This document shows, piece by piece, positions 10,172 through 18,652 of a DNA stretch of 64,000 bases (position 1 is the first letter of the stretch; every line of letters starts with the position of its first letter). Below the pieces are notes generated by a model, which was given only the letters and a program-made list of their open reading frames with translations, had not been told where the DNA came from and ran no database searches. Source of the DNA: G965216255 sp965216255. GTDB lineage: Bacteria; Bacteroidota; Rhodothermia; Rhodothermales; Bin80. The stretch covers positions 2,170,001 to 2,234,000 of the forward strand of contig OZ244148.1 of the NCBI GenBank assembly GCA_965216255.1, written 5' to 3'. Position numbers and translations under genes: made by a program.

Positions 10172-10483
10172 CTAGCGCCCGAAGAAGGCGGCCCATGCCA
10201 GCAAAGCCCATCCAGTCACAAAGGCGACGCCACCCAGCGGCGCAATGGCACCCAACCAGTGCAGATCGGTAAGGATGAGCACATAGAGGCTGCCGGAAAA
10301 TAATGCCATGCCGGCGACGAACGCAGCACCTGCGGCAGCTAAACGCGGACCTGGTCAGCGGGAGGCCGCGCACCCGTCGGCAAAAAGTGCCAGGGCATAC
10401 TCCAAGTGGTACAAGACTGTGGTTCGATAAGTCTCCATCGCTCTAGGCCCGACGTTCAGGGCGTGCGCACCGAAAGCCCCAAC
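10172..10483 (-). pseudogene. Broken DUF423 small membrane protein gene
   Basis: Read on the minus strand, one frame shows nearly a full DUF423 protein. Segment one is VGAFGAHAL, then METYRTTVLYHLEYALALFA. The second half is AGMALFSGSLYVLILTDLHW and LGAIAPLGGVAFVTGWALLA, ending AWAAFFGR and a stop at 10172-10174. An in-frame TGA (10355-10357) splits the halves, and another TGA (10493-10495) lies just before the first recognisable segment, so the N-terminus is gone too. DUF423 proteins are about 120-residue, multi-helix inner-membrane proteins of unknown role. This copy cannot make a full protein. Confidence 0.75.
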
Positions 10484-10633
10484 CGAAGTTCGTCACGTTT
10501 TGCGCCCAAATTATTTTCTGCCCTGATTATCCCGCCTGAGGTCCTGATTGGAGCAGTTTGAACCCTGTTATGTATGTGAGATAACGTGTGTAAACAGGGG
10601 CCCGGACCTAGCTTAGCGGGCGCCTAAAGTGTA

Positions 10634-11170
10634 GTGCCCTGTGTATTTGTATGCACCTGGTGGCTCTTTCTGTGGTATCTTCGCCCCCCGTTTATCCGCT
10701 CCGCCCTCACCCACTACAAAGACGGCGCCCCCGCCCTTAGCTGGCGCCTCGTCCAAAACAAGCGCCAGGGAAAAACCGTCAAACAAGGCATCCTCCTTTG
10801 GTTCGGAATTGACTTTGCCAGACCCAAACACCAGTGGAAAGCCGTCGCTCAGCTCGCAAAAGCACGCCATGCCGGGCGACACGACCTCGAACGGCTACCC
10901 GGTGATGTGCAGCTCCGAGAGGCTACCGAAGACATGGTCGCCCGACTCCGGGCCAAAGCCGAAGAATAGGCCCGTAAGGATGGCGATCCCATCTGTGAGG
11001 TGGATCTCGATTCGCTCGAGCATGGCGGACCGCCTCGTTGTGTAGGCTGCCAACGCATCTGCCTCCAGGCATTGAAAGAATGGGGGATGCCCGACGTACT
11101 GCTGCAGCAGGGCCTCTCACACCACGTACGGTACCGACAGAAGGCCTCACAGCATCGGTCGCAAATGTAG
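10634..11170 (+). pseudogene. N-terminal remnant of an IS1634-type transposase
   Basis: One plus frame carries an IS1634-like N-terminus: LSWRLVQNKRQGKTVKQGIL, then HQWKAVAQLAKARHAGR. It meets an in-frame TAG at 10967-10969 and continues unbroken with CEVDLDSLEHGGPPRCVGC, ICLQALKEWGMPDVLLQQGL and RQKASQHRSQM before a TAG at about 11170. The EVDLDSLE..VG...ICLQAL..LG stretch is typical of the linker before the DDE domain in this family. The catalytic DDE domain is absent, so this is an old, truncated, inactive copy. No terminal inverted repeats were found. Confidence 0.6.
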
Positions 11171-11750
11171 TGCCCAGGGATAAATGGTGTGCCTGCTAAC
11201 ACATATCCAAACAATTACCTAGCCATAGCTGTATTTCCTGAAATGACGAAGTTGCTCCAAGAAAAACGGGAAGCCCAACTAGCGCGGCACCGAGCCGGAA
11301 TAACAATCGTATCATGGCAGGCAACTAAATTGCTGATGGCAATACGCGCCACGGAGACACGCGTCGCATCCAGCCAGCTCATATCCCAGCAAATTCATGC
11401 TTCGCCGAGCGTCTGCCAGCTCTCTGGAGGCGACATGGCGAACGAGCACCGGGCAAATGTTAGCGACATCCGGCCACGTCATGCACGGCGGGCGTGATGG
11501 CGGCAGGCCCGGGGTTACGGGTCCGGATCATGATTACATTCCGGGCCGGTTATGGATGTACGGGCTCCGGTTGGCATGGAAATGCCGGCTATTCCAGCTC
11601 TCGTACCGTCGCACTTGCCGCCAATGTGACACCTGCCATCGACCGGCGGCTTGTTCTCCGCGTGGCGCTGTCGGACGGCCGGGCAATATGCCGTAGAAAT
11701 AGTACTGCGGCAACACCGAACCAGCCTACGGAAACAGCTAGCCGCCACGG
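11171..11750. other. Non-coding stretch, nothing recognised
   Basis: Open frames here (for example 11189-11497 plus) have no signal, motif or protein-like composition that I can support. The stretch follows the truncated transposase and probably represents decayed sequence. Confidence 0.4.
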
Positions 11751-12248
11751 CTACGAGGCAGGAGCGCGAACCTCGAAGGGCACTGCCAGCCCGTTCAGCT
11801 TAAGCGTATAGTTCCCGGGGCCGTAGCGTCCCTCCAATGTAACGTAGAATCTGTACGCTCGAAAGACACTTGTGCAGACGGCTCCCTGTGGGCGACGCAT
11901 CTCAAGGATGGCCTCTATGATGTTACCCGTACGCTCCTGTCTGAAGGCGTGTAGCTGCAGGCAACCGTCGGGAAAGGCCCCCTTGACAAGGGCCTCCACT
12001 TCCGTGGTTGCCTCAGGATCATCGGCATCCGGTGGTGCTGGGCGAATGACGATGGTTTCAACTGCTGCAGGATAGTAGGTATACCGAATGGCGTTTCCCG
12101 CCGGTCCAATAGAGACAGTCTCCCGTCCGTCAGGCGCCTCTCCTTCGTAGCGGTGTCCATACTGCTCATCGGGAGTGCGCTCCTGCGGAGCCCTGGATCC
12201 GGAGCAGCCTGCCAAGAGGAGCGCAAGTACGACAAGGATGGGCCGCAT
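11751..12248 (-). CDS. Lipoprotein of unknown function
   Basis: 165 residues from the ATG at 12248. The open frame extends upstream to 12497 but that part overlaps rsfS, and the ATG chosen begins a clear lipoprotein signal (MRPILVVLALLLAGC). The mature part has a short disordered linker, then strand-rich sequence (ETVSIGPAGNAIRYTYYPAA, FRAYRFYVTLEGRYGPGNYT, LNGLAVPFEV) containing two Cys. I do not recognise a family. It starts 1 base after the rsfS stop and is the last gene of the run LytR_C protein - rsfS - lipoprotein. Confidence 0.65.
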   Translation of the reverse strand: MRPILVVLALLLAGCSGSRAPQERTPDEQYGHRYEGEAPDGRETVSIGPAGNAIRYTYYPAAVETIVIRPAPPDADDPEATTEVEALVKGAFPDGCLQLHAFRQERTGNIIEAILEMRRPQGAVCTSVFRAYRFYVTLEGRYGPGNYTLKLNGLAVPFEVRAPAS

Positions 12249-12249
12249 A

Positions 12250-12681
12250 CTATCCACCGTTGGAAATGTGTGCCGTCTGGCGGGCCTCCATACGTTCTTG
12301 CGGCGCATCCTTCCAAAGCCGCTCCAGATCGTAGAAGGCACGGCGTTCGGGGAGAAAGACGTGAACGACAAGATCCACAAAGTCCAGGAGAACCCACTGC
12401 CGGAATTCCTCACCCTCCCGATGCCAGGGCCGCTCCCCGCAAGCCGCCTTGATGCGATCTTCCACGTTTTCGTGGATGGCCTTAACCTGCAGATCACTCG
12501 CGCCCGTACATATAACGAAATAGTCGGCCAACCCGCTTACCGCTCGCATATCCATTACAACGACATCCTCGGCCTTCTTGTCCATTGCAGCCTCCACAGC
12601 GTGCTGCACCAATACGTGCACGGGTGTCTGCTTGAGGTGCGCCTTACGGCGAACATGCTCTTCCTCCGAAACGCTACCCAT
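12250..12681 (-). CDS. rsfS: Ribosomal silencing factor RsfS (YbeB/iojap)
   Basis: About 143 residues from the ATG at 12681, which has AGGTAGG a few bases upstream; a TTG two codons earlier is also possible. RsfS binds ribosomal protein L14 and blocks subunit joining in starved cells. The conserved core is visible: KKAEDVVVMDMRAVSGLADY, FVICTGASDLQVKAI, the W in GERPWHREGEEFRQWVLLDF, and VDLVVHVFLPERRAFYDLER followed by W. The C-terminal tail is slightly longer than usual. It lies between the LytR_C gene and a lipoprotein gene on the same strand, tightly spaced. Confidence 0.92.
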   Translation of the reverse strand: MGSVSEEEHVRRKAHLKQTPVHVLVQHAVEAAMDKKAEDVVVMDMRAVSGLADYFVICTGASDLQVKAIHENVEDRIKAACGERPWHREGEEFRQWVLLDFVDLVVHVFLPERRAFYDLERLWKDAPQERMEARQTAHISNGG

Positions 12682-12720
12682 AGGCAACCTACCTATTAGT
12701 TGCAGGTGAGACCATGGCGG

Positions 12721-13185
12721 TTATTCCGCAGTGGTTGACGATGAATCTGCAAACGGACGAATGGTTGCGAAATCCTTGCCGATCACGATAGTGACATCAA
12801 GGAAGAAGTCGGGCCTGACATCCTCTCGGACACGGTCTTCACCAATGCCAAGAACCTTGGCTACGTGACGGGCAATCTCCAGATTGCCGACCCTATCCAG
12901 CACCAACGTCTCTTCCTGATCAAATGAATTATGGTTACCCACTTCGACCACGTCGTATCCCTCTCTAATCAGGAACCGCCGCATTTCTTCCGCGAGACCC
13001 TGATCGCCGGCTCCGTTGCGGACTGCCACCTGGTAAATGTCACCCGGGGGGGGGTACGTTTCGCCTTGGCTAGCATCTTCCAGAGGTGGGAAGGCACTTC
13101 GATACCAGGCATAAAGCAACACCAGAGCGAGTATGCCAAGCAGCGCGAGTGCCACATTGATGATTGCCGAGCGCCCACGGGCCAT
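12721..13185 (-). CDS. LytR_C-domain membrane-anchored protein
   Basis: 154 residues from the ATG at 13185 (MARGRSAIINVALALLGILA). The longer frame to 13299 would overlap the next gene. One N-terminal transmembrane helix (residues about 7-26) is followed by a periplasmic domain: YQVAVRNGAGDQGLAEEMRR, FLIREGYDVVEVGNHNSFDQ, ETLVLDRVGNLEIARHVAKV, DFFLDVTIVIGKDF. This matches the LytR_C fold (V.NG.G..GLA......L...GY.V....N), known from the C-termini of LytR-CpsA-Psr envelope enzymes but here alone. A neighbour of rsfS in this arrangement in many Bacteroidota. Its role in the envelope is inferred only. Confidence 0.75.
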   Translation of the reverse strand: MARGRSAIINVALALLGILALVLLYAWYRSAFPPLEDASQGETYPPPGDIYQVAVRNGAGDQGLAEEMRRFLIREGYDVVEVGNHNSFDQEETLVLDRVGNLEIARHVAKVLGIGEDRVREDVRPDFFLDVTIVIGKDFATIRPFADSSSTTAE

Positions 13186-13243
13186 GTGCCTTGCCAATAA
13201 CGTCCGGGCCTTAACCAGCGCCCTTGCCTGCACTAGACACTGT

Positions 13244-13816
13244 CTACCAAGCGGGCTCTCTCCAGAACAGGGCGCGCTCAGAGCGACCGAAAGCGGCATT
13301 CATGTAAGCACGGCGCGCGTAGGGGCCATATCCGTAGGGATGCCCGTAATACGGATTATGGTATCGGGCGTACGGATCCTGGCGTACCTGAATATTGAGC
13401 TGGAATTTATCAGAGGGCCGCCACGCTATTTCTGCGTTGCGAAGAAACACCTGTGGCCGATCCTGGCTGAATCCAAAAGTCGTGGCGGCCTGATGCTGGG
13501 GCGAATACGCGACACTCACGTCCATACGCGCCGCCAGCTTCGAATTGAATTGCCACTGCATGGTATTGGTGTACATGCCCATGGAGTAGCCGCGGCCTCC
13601 GAACGATCCGGCGGACATCTCGAAGCCATGGCTCATGCGAAACACGGAGGGGTTAAAGAATTTGCCCAGTACAAGGCCCGCAGCGTCCGCGGCTCCATAT
13701 ATGCGAGAAGAGGACCGTGCAGGAGGCATGGCATCCCGGAACTGGGCTGCGGCAGGCCATGTCAAAACGAGCATGAGACCTATCGGGAAGACCGACTTGC
13801 GCATGAGCAAAAACAT
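13244..13816 (-). CDS. Secreted/periplasmic protein of unknown function
   Basis: 190 residues from the ATG at 13816 (MFLLMRKSV...); an ATG at 13804 is an alternative. Signal peptide ends near LTWPAAAQ. The mature protein has SRIYGAADAAGLVLGKFFNP, FEMSAGSFGGRGYSMGMYTN and QWQFNSKLAARMDVSVAY, strands that resemble part of an outer-membrane barrel, and a Tyr/Gly/Pro-rich tail (YHNPYYGHPYGYGPYARRAY). I do not recognise a named family. It is upstream of the LytR_C gene with a 58-base gap, perhaps the first gene of that operon. Confidence 0.6.
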   Translation of the reverse strand: MFLLMRKSVFPIGLMLVLTWPAAAQFRDAMPPARSSSRIYGAADAAGLVLGKFFNPSVFRMSHGFEMSAGSFGGRGYSMGMYTNTMQWQFNSKLAARMDVSVAYSPQHQAATTFGFSQDRPQVFLRNAEIAWRPSDKFQLNIQVRQDPYARYHNPYYGHPYGYGPYARRAYMNAAFGRSERALFWREPAW

Positions 13817-13955
13817 GTTCGAGTCAACGAAATCGATAAAAAGATAATAGAGCGAATTCCACCTCATTGTCAATACAGTCTAGCGCCACCGATGTTCTGC
13901 CTCCGACGATAAAGACGACCAAGTTGTACCTTAGCCGAACTTCAAAGCTTTACCC

Positions 13956-14339
13956 GTGCAACCATTTATGTTGTTGGACCGTATTGGCGACCTCTTGGTG
14001 AGGATCGAAGATGAACTGCCCGCAACACCTGAAGACGTGGCCGAATCGGACATGGGGCCGTTGCGCGCCCGCATTGATGCCATAGATCTGCTGCTGCTGC
14101 AGCTCATGAATGCCCGCGCCCGGGCAGCGAATTCCATCGGTCACATTAAGAAATGCTTGGACCTGCCCATTTACGCTCCGCGTCGAGAGCAGCAAGTAAT
14201 TGGAAACGTGATTTCGGCGAATGAAGGTCCACTATCCACAGGCGCTGTCCGGCGTCTGTTTGAGCGACTCATCGACGAGACGCGGTCACTCGAGCGACAG
14301 AATTTTCAAGACGACACGCCATTAGACGGCACAACTTGA
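13956..14339 (+). CDS. Chorismate mutase, AroQ type
   Basis: 127 residues from a GTG at 13956 (an ATG at 13968 is an alternative). The helical AroQ signature is clear: LRARIDAIDLLLLQLMNARA, then ANSIGHIKKCLDLPIYAPRR and EQQVI, with the conserved Arg, Lys and Arg-Glu that bind chorismate (E is replaced within RREQQ by the normal R-E pair). It converts chorismate to prephenate for Phe and Tyr synthesis. A 30-residue N-terminal extension precedes the mutase domain; no second domain (prephenate dehydratase or DAHP synthase) is fused. It lies 15 bases upstream of mltG. Confidence 0.85.
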   Translation: MQPFMLLDRIGDLLVRIEDELPATPEDVAESDMGPLRARIDAIDLLLLQLMNARARAANSIGHIKKCLDLPIYAPRREQQVIGNVISANEGPLSTGAVRRLFERLIDETRSLERQNFQDDTPLDGTT

Positions 14340-14354
14340 CTCAATTAGGCTTCC

Positions 14355-15398
14355 ATGCGGCAAATGATCCGGTCGCTCCTTCTGGTCCTGCTCTCCATTG
14401 CGGGACTAGGTGCTGCGGCACTGGCCTACGTGGCTGAGAGCGAAAACAGTACAGAATTCGAAGGGGTTCGCTTCGTTATGCTTCCCCCATCGTCGAATCT
14501 TGAGACCATCATGGACTCCCTTCAGTCTAGCGGAATTCTTGGCGCGCGCTGGTCTTTTCGTACCTTCGCGCGGCTTACCGGCTGGGGACACCAGATAAAA
14601 GCCGGGCAATACGAATTTGCCAGCGGCGTATCAAACCGCGAGATACTAGCGACGCTGCGGGCCGGGTTACAAGTGCAGATTAGGGTGACCATCCCCGCGG
14701 GATCGCGGCCCGAACGAATAGCCGAGGCAGCGGCGCGCAATATGGCATTCGAAGCAGAGGACTTTCTGGTCGCACTGCAGGATGAAGCGCTGGCTCGGGA
14801 GCTGGGCACTGATACGCAGCACCTCTTCGGATACATGCTACCGGATACGTACTTCTTCTACTGGCTTACAGATGCGCCAAGCGTAGTCCGGCGAATAAAG
14901 GCGGCAGCCGACGACGTGATCTCAGAAGCACTGCCTGTCGCCGAGGGCTCGCATGTGCATTCCAGTGACGAACTCGTCAACCTGGCATCCATTGTGGAAT
15001 GGGAAACCAATATTGTCGACGAGAAAGCTCGCGTGGCCGGTGTATATGCAAATCGTCTTAGGCGAAACTGGCCTTTACAGGCCGACCCGACGGTGCAGCT
15101 CGCCGTGCTAGTGCGCGAAGGAAGCAAGCGTCGGCTTCGCTACCGCGATTACAGCGTAGAGCATCCGTACAATACTTACCGATTTACCGGTCTACCACCG
15201 GGACCCGTTACCAACCCGTCTACCTCGTCTCTGCAAGCTGCAGCCGCGCCAGAGCAGCATCCCTACCTTTTCTTTGTTGCAAGCCCTGCCGGAGGCCACG
15301 CCTTCAACACTTCGCTTGTCGGGCACAACAGGGACGCGGACGCGCTCCGGAAACACCTGCGCGCGAAGCAGCTGGAGGCCGCCAGCGAAGATTCGTGA
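14355..15398 (+). CDS. mltG: Endolytic murein transglycosylase MltG (YceG)
   Basis: 347 residues. An N-terminal membrane helix (residues 5-25) is followed by the LysM-like segment of the family (FVMLPPSSNLETIMDSLQSS, IKAGQYEFASGVSNREILAT) and the YceG catalytic domain. The catalytic Glu sits in LASIVEWETN, followed by KARVAGVYANRLRRNWPLQA and DPTVQLAV. The C-terminal family signature YNTYRFTGLPPGPVTNPS and FNTSLVGHN are also present. MltG cuts nascent glycan strands and sets their length. It is probably cotranscribed with the chorismate mutase gene. Confidence 0.93.
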   Translation: MRQMIRSLLLVLLSIAGLGAAALAYVAESENSTEFEGVRFVMLPPSSNLETIMDSLQSSGILGARWSFRTFARLTGWGHQIKAGQYEFASGVSNREILATLRAGLQVQIRVTIPAGSRPERIAEAAARNMAFEAEDFLVALQDEALARELGTDTQHLFGYMLPDTYFFYWLTDAPSVVRRIKAAADDVISEALPVAEGSHVHSSDELVNLASIVEWETNIVDEKARVAGVYANRLRRNWPLQADPTVQLAVLVREGSKRRLRYRDYSVEHPYNTYRFTGLPPGPVTNPSTSSLQAAAAPEQHPYLFFVASPAGGHAFNTSLVGHNRDADALRKHLRAKQLEAASEDS

Positions 15399-15695
15399 TT
15401 GGACGCAGGGATGCGGGGGCAGCAGTAGCCGTCTGGTGCCGCTGCCCCAAAGGGACCAATTCGAGTCAGCGCCTGGTCGGCAACCTCGCATTCCATCCGC
15501 TTTTCCCCTGCCGGGGAGTCCTGCGTAGCAGAAAGCATGCGGTACCAATTCGGGTGCCGCCGGGCAACGCCGCAACGCTCGTGGCCCGCCTTCCTGGACG
15601 TTGCATTGGATCCTGTGATAGCCTGGCAAGCCAGCGCAAGCACTCTCGTAGAGGGTATCATCTCACGATACGGGACCGATAACCGAATTCTCGTT
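15399..15695. other. Intergenic region with one strong inverted repeat
   Basis: Between the convergent mltG and FadL-like genes. A perfect 8-bp inverted repeat GGGGCAGC / GCTGCCCC with a 17-base loop lies at 15416-15448, just after the mltG stop. It has no T tract, so an intrinsic terminator of the classic type is not supported; it may act as an mRNA 3' end stabiliser. Nothing else recognised. Confidence 0.4.
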
Positions 15696-17300
15696 CTAAA
15701 AACGAAAGTTGGCTCCAAGTACGATCTGGGTATCCTTAACCTGCTCATCAATGTGCAGGACACCTGTCTGACGGGGACCCAGACTATCCTCCGGATATGC
15801 GAGATAAAGCGTATCGTAATTTCCCACAATCCACCCCAAGTCCACGTTAAGCTTTCGATTGAGACGAACTCCGAGCCCACCCGAGTAGAAGAGTCTGTCC
15901 AGATTCAGGGCCGCACCCGAGCTGTTCGAAACCGGGCCACGGTACGGATCAGGCTGCATGGCCAAGCCAAGTCGCACGGCAAATCTGCCCAACGTCACTT
16001 CGGCCCCAACCCTGGTATTCAGCACGCCACGGAAGTCTTCACTGATAGTTTGATTCAACTCGCCGAAGAAGGCACGATCTGAGGCAGCATCAAAACGCAT
16101 TCGACTCCAGTCTATCCATTCCACGTCGGCAAGGACTTGCAAACGATTGGCTTGGTAACCAATCCCCGTTCCAAATCTCCACGGGGCGGTGAGATCATAG
16201 TCATAAAAGCCGTTACCGACATCATCATCGCGGGCGCCATACGAAAGCGCCCCACCGTGGTCAAATACGGTTTCAAGCTGAGTGCTATAGTTTTCTTCGA
16301 TCGCGTATACCGTTGGAGTCTCCAGCACTGCACCCAGGCGTAGGTTCTTGCCGACCGCCCCCGAGATTCCCAGGCGTACGTTGATACCGAGCAAATCGCT
16401 GTTCAGGCTCTGCCTGTACGTAAGGGAGTGAAATCCTGACAGCAATGTCCCGTCATCCTGCACCACGCTATAGTCGTCGGCTTTGTTGGTATCGAAAGTG
16501 TCCTCTTCCTCGAACGTGCTTTCAAAATCGTACCGGCCGTAGACTATATTTAGACCGAAACCGGCCATCACGCCGCTGACTACCTCCACCGCACCGCCCA
16601 AGCTCAACTCATTCATGCGCCCAGACTCTGCCACGCGTCCAAACTGATCTATCGGAGTGCCGGGCTTTACCGCCTCAAGGAACGGATAGGCATTTGGATC
16701 ATCTTCCAGAAATTCCGGAAAAAATTCGACCACGCCGCCGTTGAATGCCATGAATGGCAGATCGGCAAGCGTTTCCAGGTCGGTGCCATTCAGCGTATAC
16801 TCATCATCATACGGCAGAAATGAACTGGAAATCGTGCTCTCCGAATTGGTCCCCGCAAATCCAAGGACACGGCTGAAGCTGTGTACCTGGTTGAATCCCG
16901 CGGCCAGTACCAGCGCCCCTCTACGTGTGGGTACCTTGTACGTATAGCCGAGACTGCCAATCTGGGTGTCGTTAACCTGATGTCCCTGCCTGCTGGACGT
17001 AAAACCTCCCGAGCTCGAAAACGCCTGATCCTTCACACGCAGGAACTGCATGGCACCTGAGAAGGACGACGTCTGAGCAAAGCCGAGTCCGGCAGGATTT
17101 CTGTACACAGCACCGTAGTCTGCCGTGCCGGCAATGCCTGCACCTGCAAAACCCATCATGCGAGGCCCCGCGGCGGGCGAGCGTTGGCTGAAGCGGATGG
17201 CGTCTTCCGCAGTCTGGGCTACGGCACCGCCGGCGCTTGTCAACAGCATCAGCACGAAGGCTGCAAGCTTGAGATGTATCCACTGGCTATGCGTAGGCAT
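15696..17300 (-). CDS. OMPP1/FadL/TodX-family outer-membrane barrel
   Basis: 534 residues. Signal peptide cleaved after TSAGGAVAQ. The mature N-terminus (DAIRFSQRSPAAGPRMMGFA, then GAGIAGTADYGAVYRNPAGL, GFAQ) matches the FadL-family hatch region with its conserved YRNPAGL motif. The remainder is amphipathic barrel strands, ending TQIVLGANFRF with the terminal aromatic expected for BAM-dependent barrels. FadL homologues carry long-chain fatty acids or other hydrophobic compounds across the outer membrane; in Bacteroidota similar barrels also include PorV-like proteins, so the ligand is open. The upstream neighbour on the same strand is an unrelated lipoprotein. Confidence 0.82.
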   Translation of the reverse strand: MPTHSQWIHLKLAAFVLMLLTSAGGAVAQTAEDAIRFSQRSPAAGPRMMGFAGAGIAGTADYGAVYRNPAGLGFAQTSSFSGAMQFLRVKDQAFSSSGGFTSSRQGHQVNDTQIGSLGYTYKVPTRRGALVLAAGFNQVHSFSRVLGFAGTNSESTISSSFLPYDDEYTLNGTDLETLADLPFMAFNGGVVEFFPEFLEDDPNAYPFLEAVKPGTPIDQFGRVAESGRMNELSLGGAVEVVSGVMAGFGLNIVYGRYDFESTFEEEDTFDTNKADDYSVVQDDGTLLSGFHSLTYRQSLNSDLLGINVRLGISGAVGKNLRLGAVLETPTVYAIEENYSTQLETVFDHGGALSYGARDDDVGNGFYDYDLTAPWRFGTGIGYQANRLQVLADVEWIDWSRMRFDAASDRAFFGELNQTISEDFRGVLNTRVGAEVTLGRFAVRLGLAMQPDPYRGPVSNSSGAALNLDRLFYSGGLGVRLNRKLNVDLGWIVGNYDTLYLAYPEDSLGPRQTGVLHIDEQVKDTQIVLGANFRF

Positions 17301-17380
17301 AAGTCTGTACAGATTTGGTCAAGCGATGGGGGCGGCGCAAGTTCGTGCTCCCAGCCGTTCCGCTTACCTTTACCAGAATG

Positions 17381-18652
17381 CTACTGATTGCCGCGCCGCG
17401 AGGTGCTCCGGCCTGTGCTGCGCGTTTTCCCGGACGAACTCCGGGCGGGAGCCCTCTTGACGGTGCCGCCGCTGCTGCGAGAGGGATTACTGCTGCGCGT
17501 TGTAGTACGGCCTGTGCTGCGCGTTTTCCCGGACGAACTCCGGGCCGGGGCCCTCTTGACGGTGCCGCTACTGCTGCGAGAGGGATTACTGCTGCGCGTT
17601 GTAGTACGGCCTGTGCTGCGCGTTTTCCCGGACGAACTCCGGGCCGGGGCCCTCTTGACGGTGCCGCTACTGCTGCGAGAGGGATTACTGCTGCGCGTTG
17701 TAATACGGCCTGTGCTGCGCGGCGCAGTGCGGCGAGTGCCTACCGTTGAGCGACCGGTGGTGCTACGCGGGCTCACCGTTGAGCGGCCCGTCGTGCTGCG
17801 CACCGCGCCCCGGCTTCCTACCGTAGTACGACCCGTGCTGCCGCGGCGCACGGTGCTCCCAGCCCGCGTGGAGCCTGTACTGCGCACGGCGCCCCTCCGG
17901 GATCCGCTACCCGAATTGGTAACGCCACCACGCGTGCGGGAAACAGACGTCTTTCCGCTACCCGGCGTCCCCGCGCGCTGGACTCCACGAACGCCGCCCT
18001 CCAGTCCCACTCCTCCCCTACCTTCTACGACGCCCCCAAGACTCCCCCTGCCTACGGTCGATCCACGAGGTCTGTAATTCCCGGTCAACCGATCCCCGTA
18101 GTACCCACCGTAATAGCCGAACGGGGTGTACCCGTAGCGGCCACCATGCGGAGCATAGTACCCGTAGCGTGAATACGGGGAATAGCCGTAGAAGCCGTGC
18201 GATGCATAGCCAAAGCTCCCGAATCCGAATGAGGATTGGCCAAATTGACGATTAGTGGACCCGTACAACCACGGATCATCATAGCCATAATAGCAACTGA
18301 ACAGGCAACTGTTCATGGAAGACCCCCATCCCCGGCTGTCGTAGCCGAACGGATCAAACGACGCGGAATACGACGAATACGGGTCACCGTAGAACGTGGA
18401 AAAATAGTTCCGGTAACGACGCGGCCGAACGTAGTAGAATTCGTCTTCGTAGTAGTAGTGCGAGACAACGACGCTGTCCTCGCCCGTTTCCGTTACATAT
18501 TCTACTACCTCCTCGTAGTCGGGCTCTTCTTCCACATAGTGGTAGCCGAGCTGGGTATAACACCCCGTCGTCGCTGCTACGGCCCCAACGACCATCCACT
18601 GAGTCCAGCGTTTGCGGCAAGCCGCACGGTTATGCACTGTTAGGGTCTTCAT
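17381..18652 (-). CDS. Tyr/Ser/Arg-rich low-complexity lipoprotein with C-terminal repeats
   Basis: 423 residues from the ATG at 18652 (a GTG four codons earlier is possible). The N-terminus is basic, then hydrophobic, ending in a lipobox-like VAATTGC. An acidic Tyr-rich stretch follows (EEEPDYEEVVEYVTETGE, VVSHYYYEDEFYYV), then a Tyr/Gly/Phe/Ser-rich central part, then about 200 residues rich in Ser, Thr, Arg and Gly. The last part holds three 33-residue repeats of the form RSTGRTTTRSSNPSRSSSG plus TVKRAPARSSSGKT. The charge switches from acidic to strongly basic along the chain. No family is recognised; an envelope or surface structural role is only a guess. Confidence 0.6.
   Translation of the reverse strand: MKTLTVHNRAACRKRWTQWMVVGAVAATTGCYTQLGYHYVEEEPDYEEVVEYVTETGEDSVVVSHYYYEDEFYYVRPRRYRNYFSTFYGDPYSSYSASFDPFGYDSRGWGSSMNSCLFSCYYGYDDPWLYGSTNRQFGQSSFGFGSFGYASHGFYGYSPYSRYGYYAPHGGRYGYTPFGYYGGYYGDRLTGNYRPRGSTVGRGSLGGVVEGRGGVGLEGGVRGVQRAGTPGSGKTSVSRTRGGVTNSGSGSRRGAVRSTGSTRAGSTVRRGSTGRTTVGSRGAVRSTTGRSTVSPRSTTGRSTVGTRRTAPRSTGRITTRSSNPSRSSSGTVKRAPARSSSGKTRSTGRTTTRSSNPSRSSSGTVKRAPARSSSGKTRSTGRTTTRSSNPSRSSGGTVKRAPARSSSGKTRSTGRSTSRRGNQ
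17413..17709. repeat. Three tandem 99-bp coding repeats
   Basis: Copies begin at 17413, 17512 and 17611 (each starting ctgtgctgcgcg), with a partial fourth start at 17710. The copies are nearly identical at DNA level, with a few substitutions. They lie inside the low-complexity lipoprotein gene, in frame, each coding 33 residues. High identity suggests recent expansion or ongoing homogenisation. Confidence 0.9.

Noticed and set aside
11189..11497. 102-codon plus frame after the transposase stump
   Set aside because: No continuation of transposase homology and no other motif.
15416..15448. Strong hairpin considered as a terminator for mltG
   Set aside because: No T tract on either strand; recorded only as an inverted repeat.
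17388..18077. 229-codon plus-strand frame opposite the repeat lipoprotein, itself repetitive (VLRVFPDELRAGALLTV)
   Set aside because: It is the antisense of the 99-bp repeats; no start signal or family, and the minus strand has the signal peptide.
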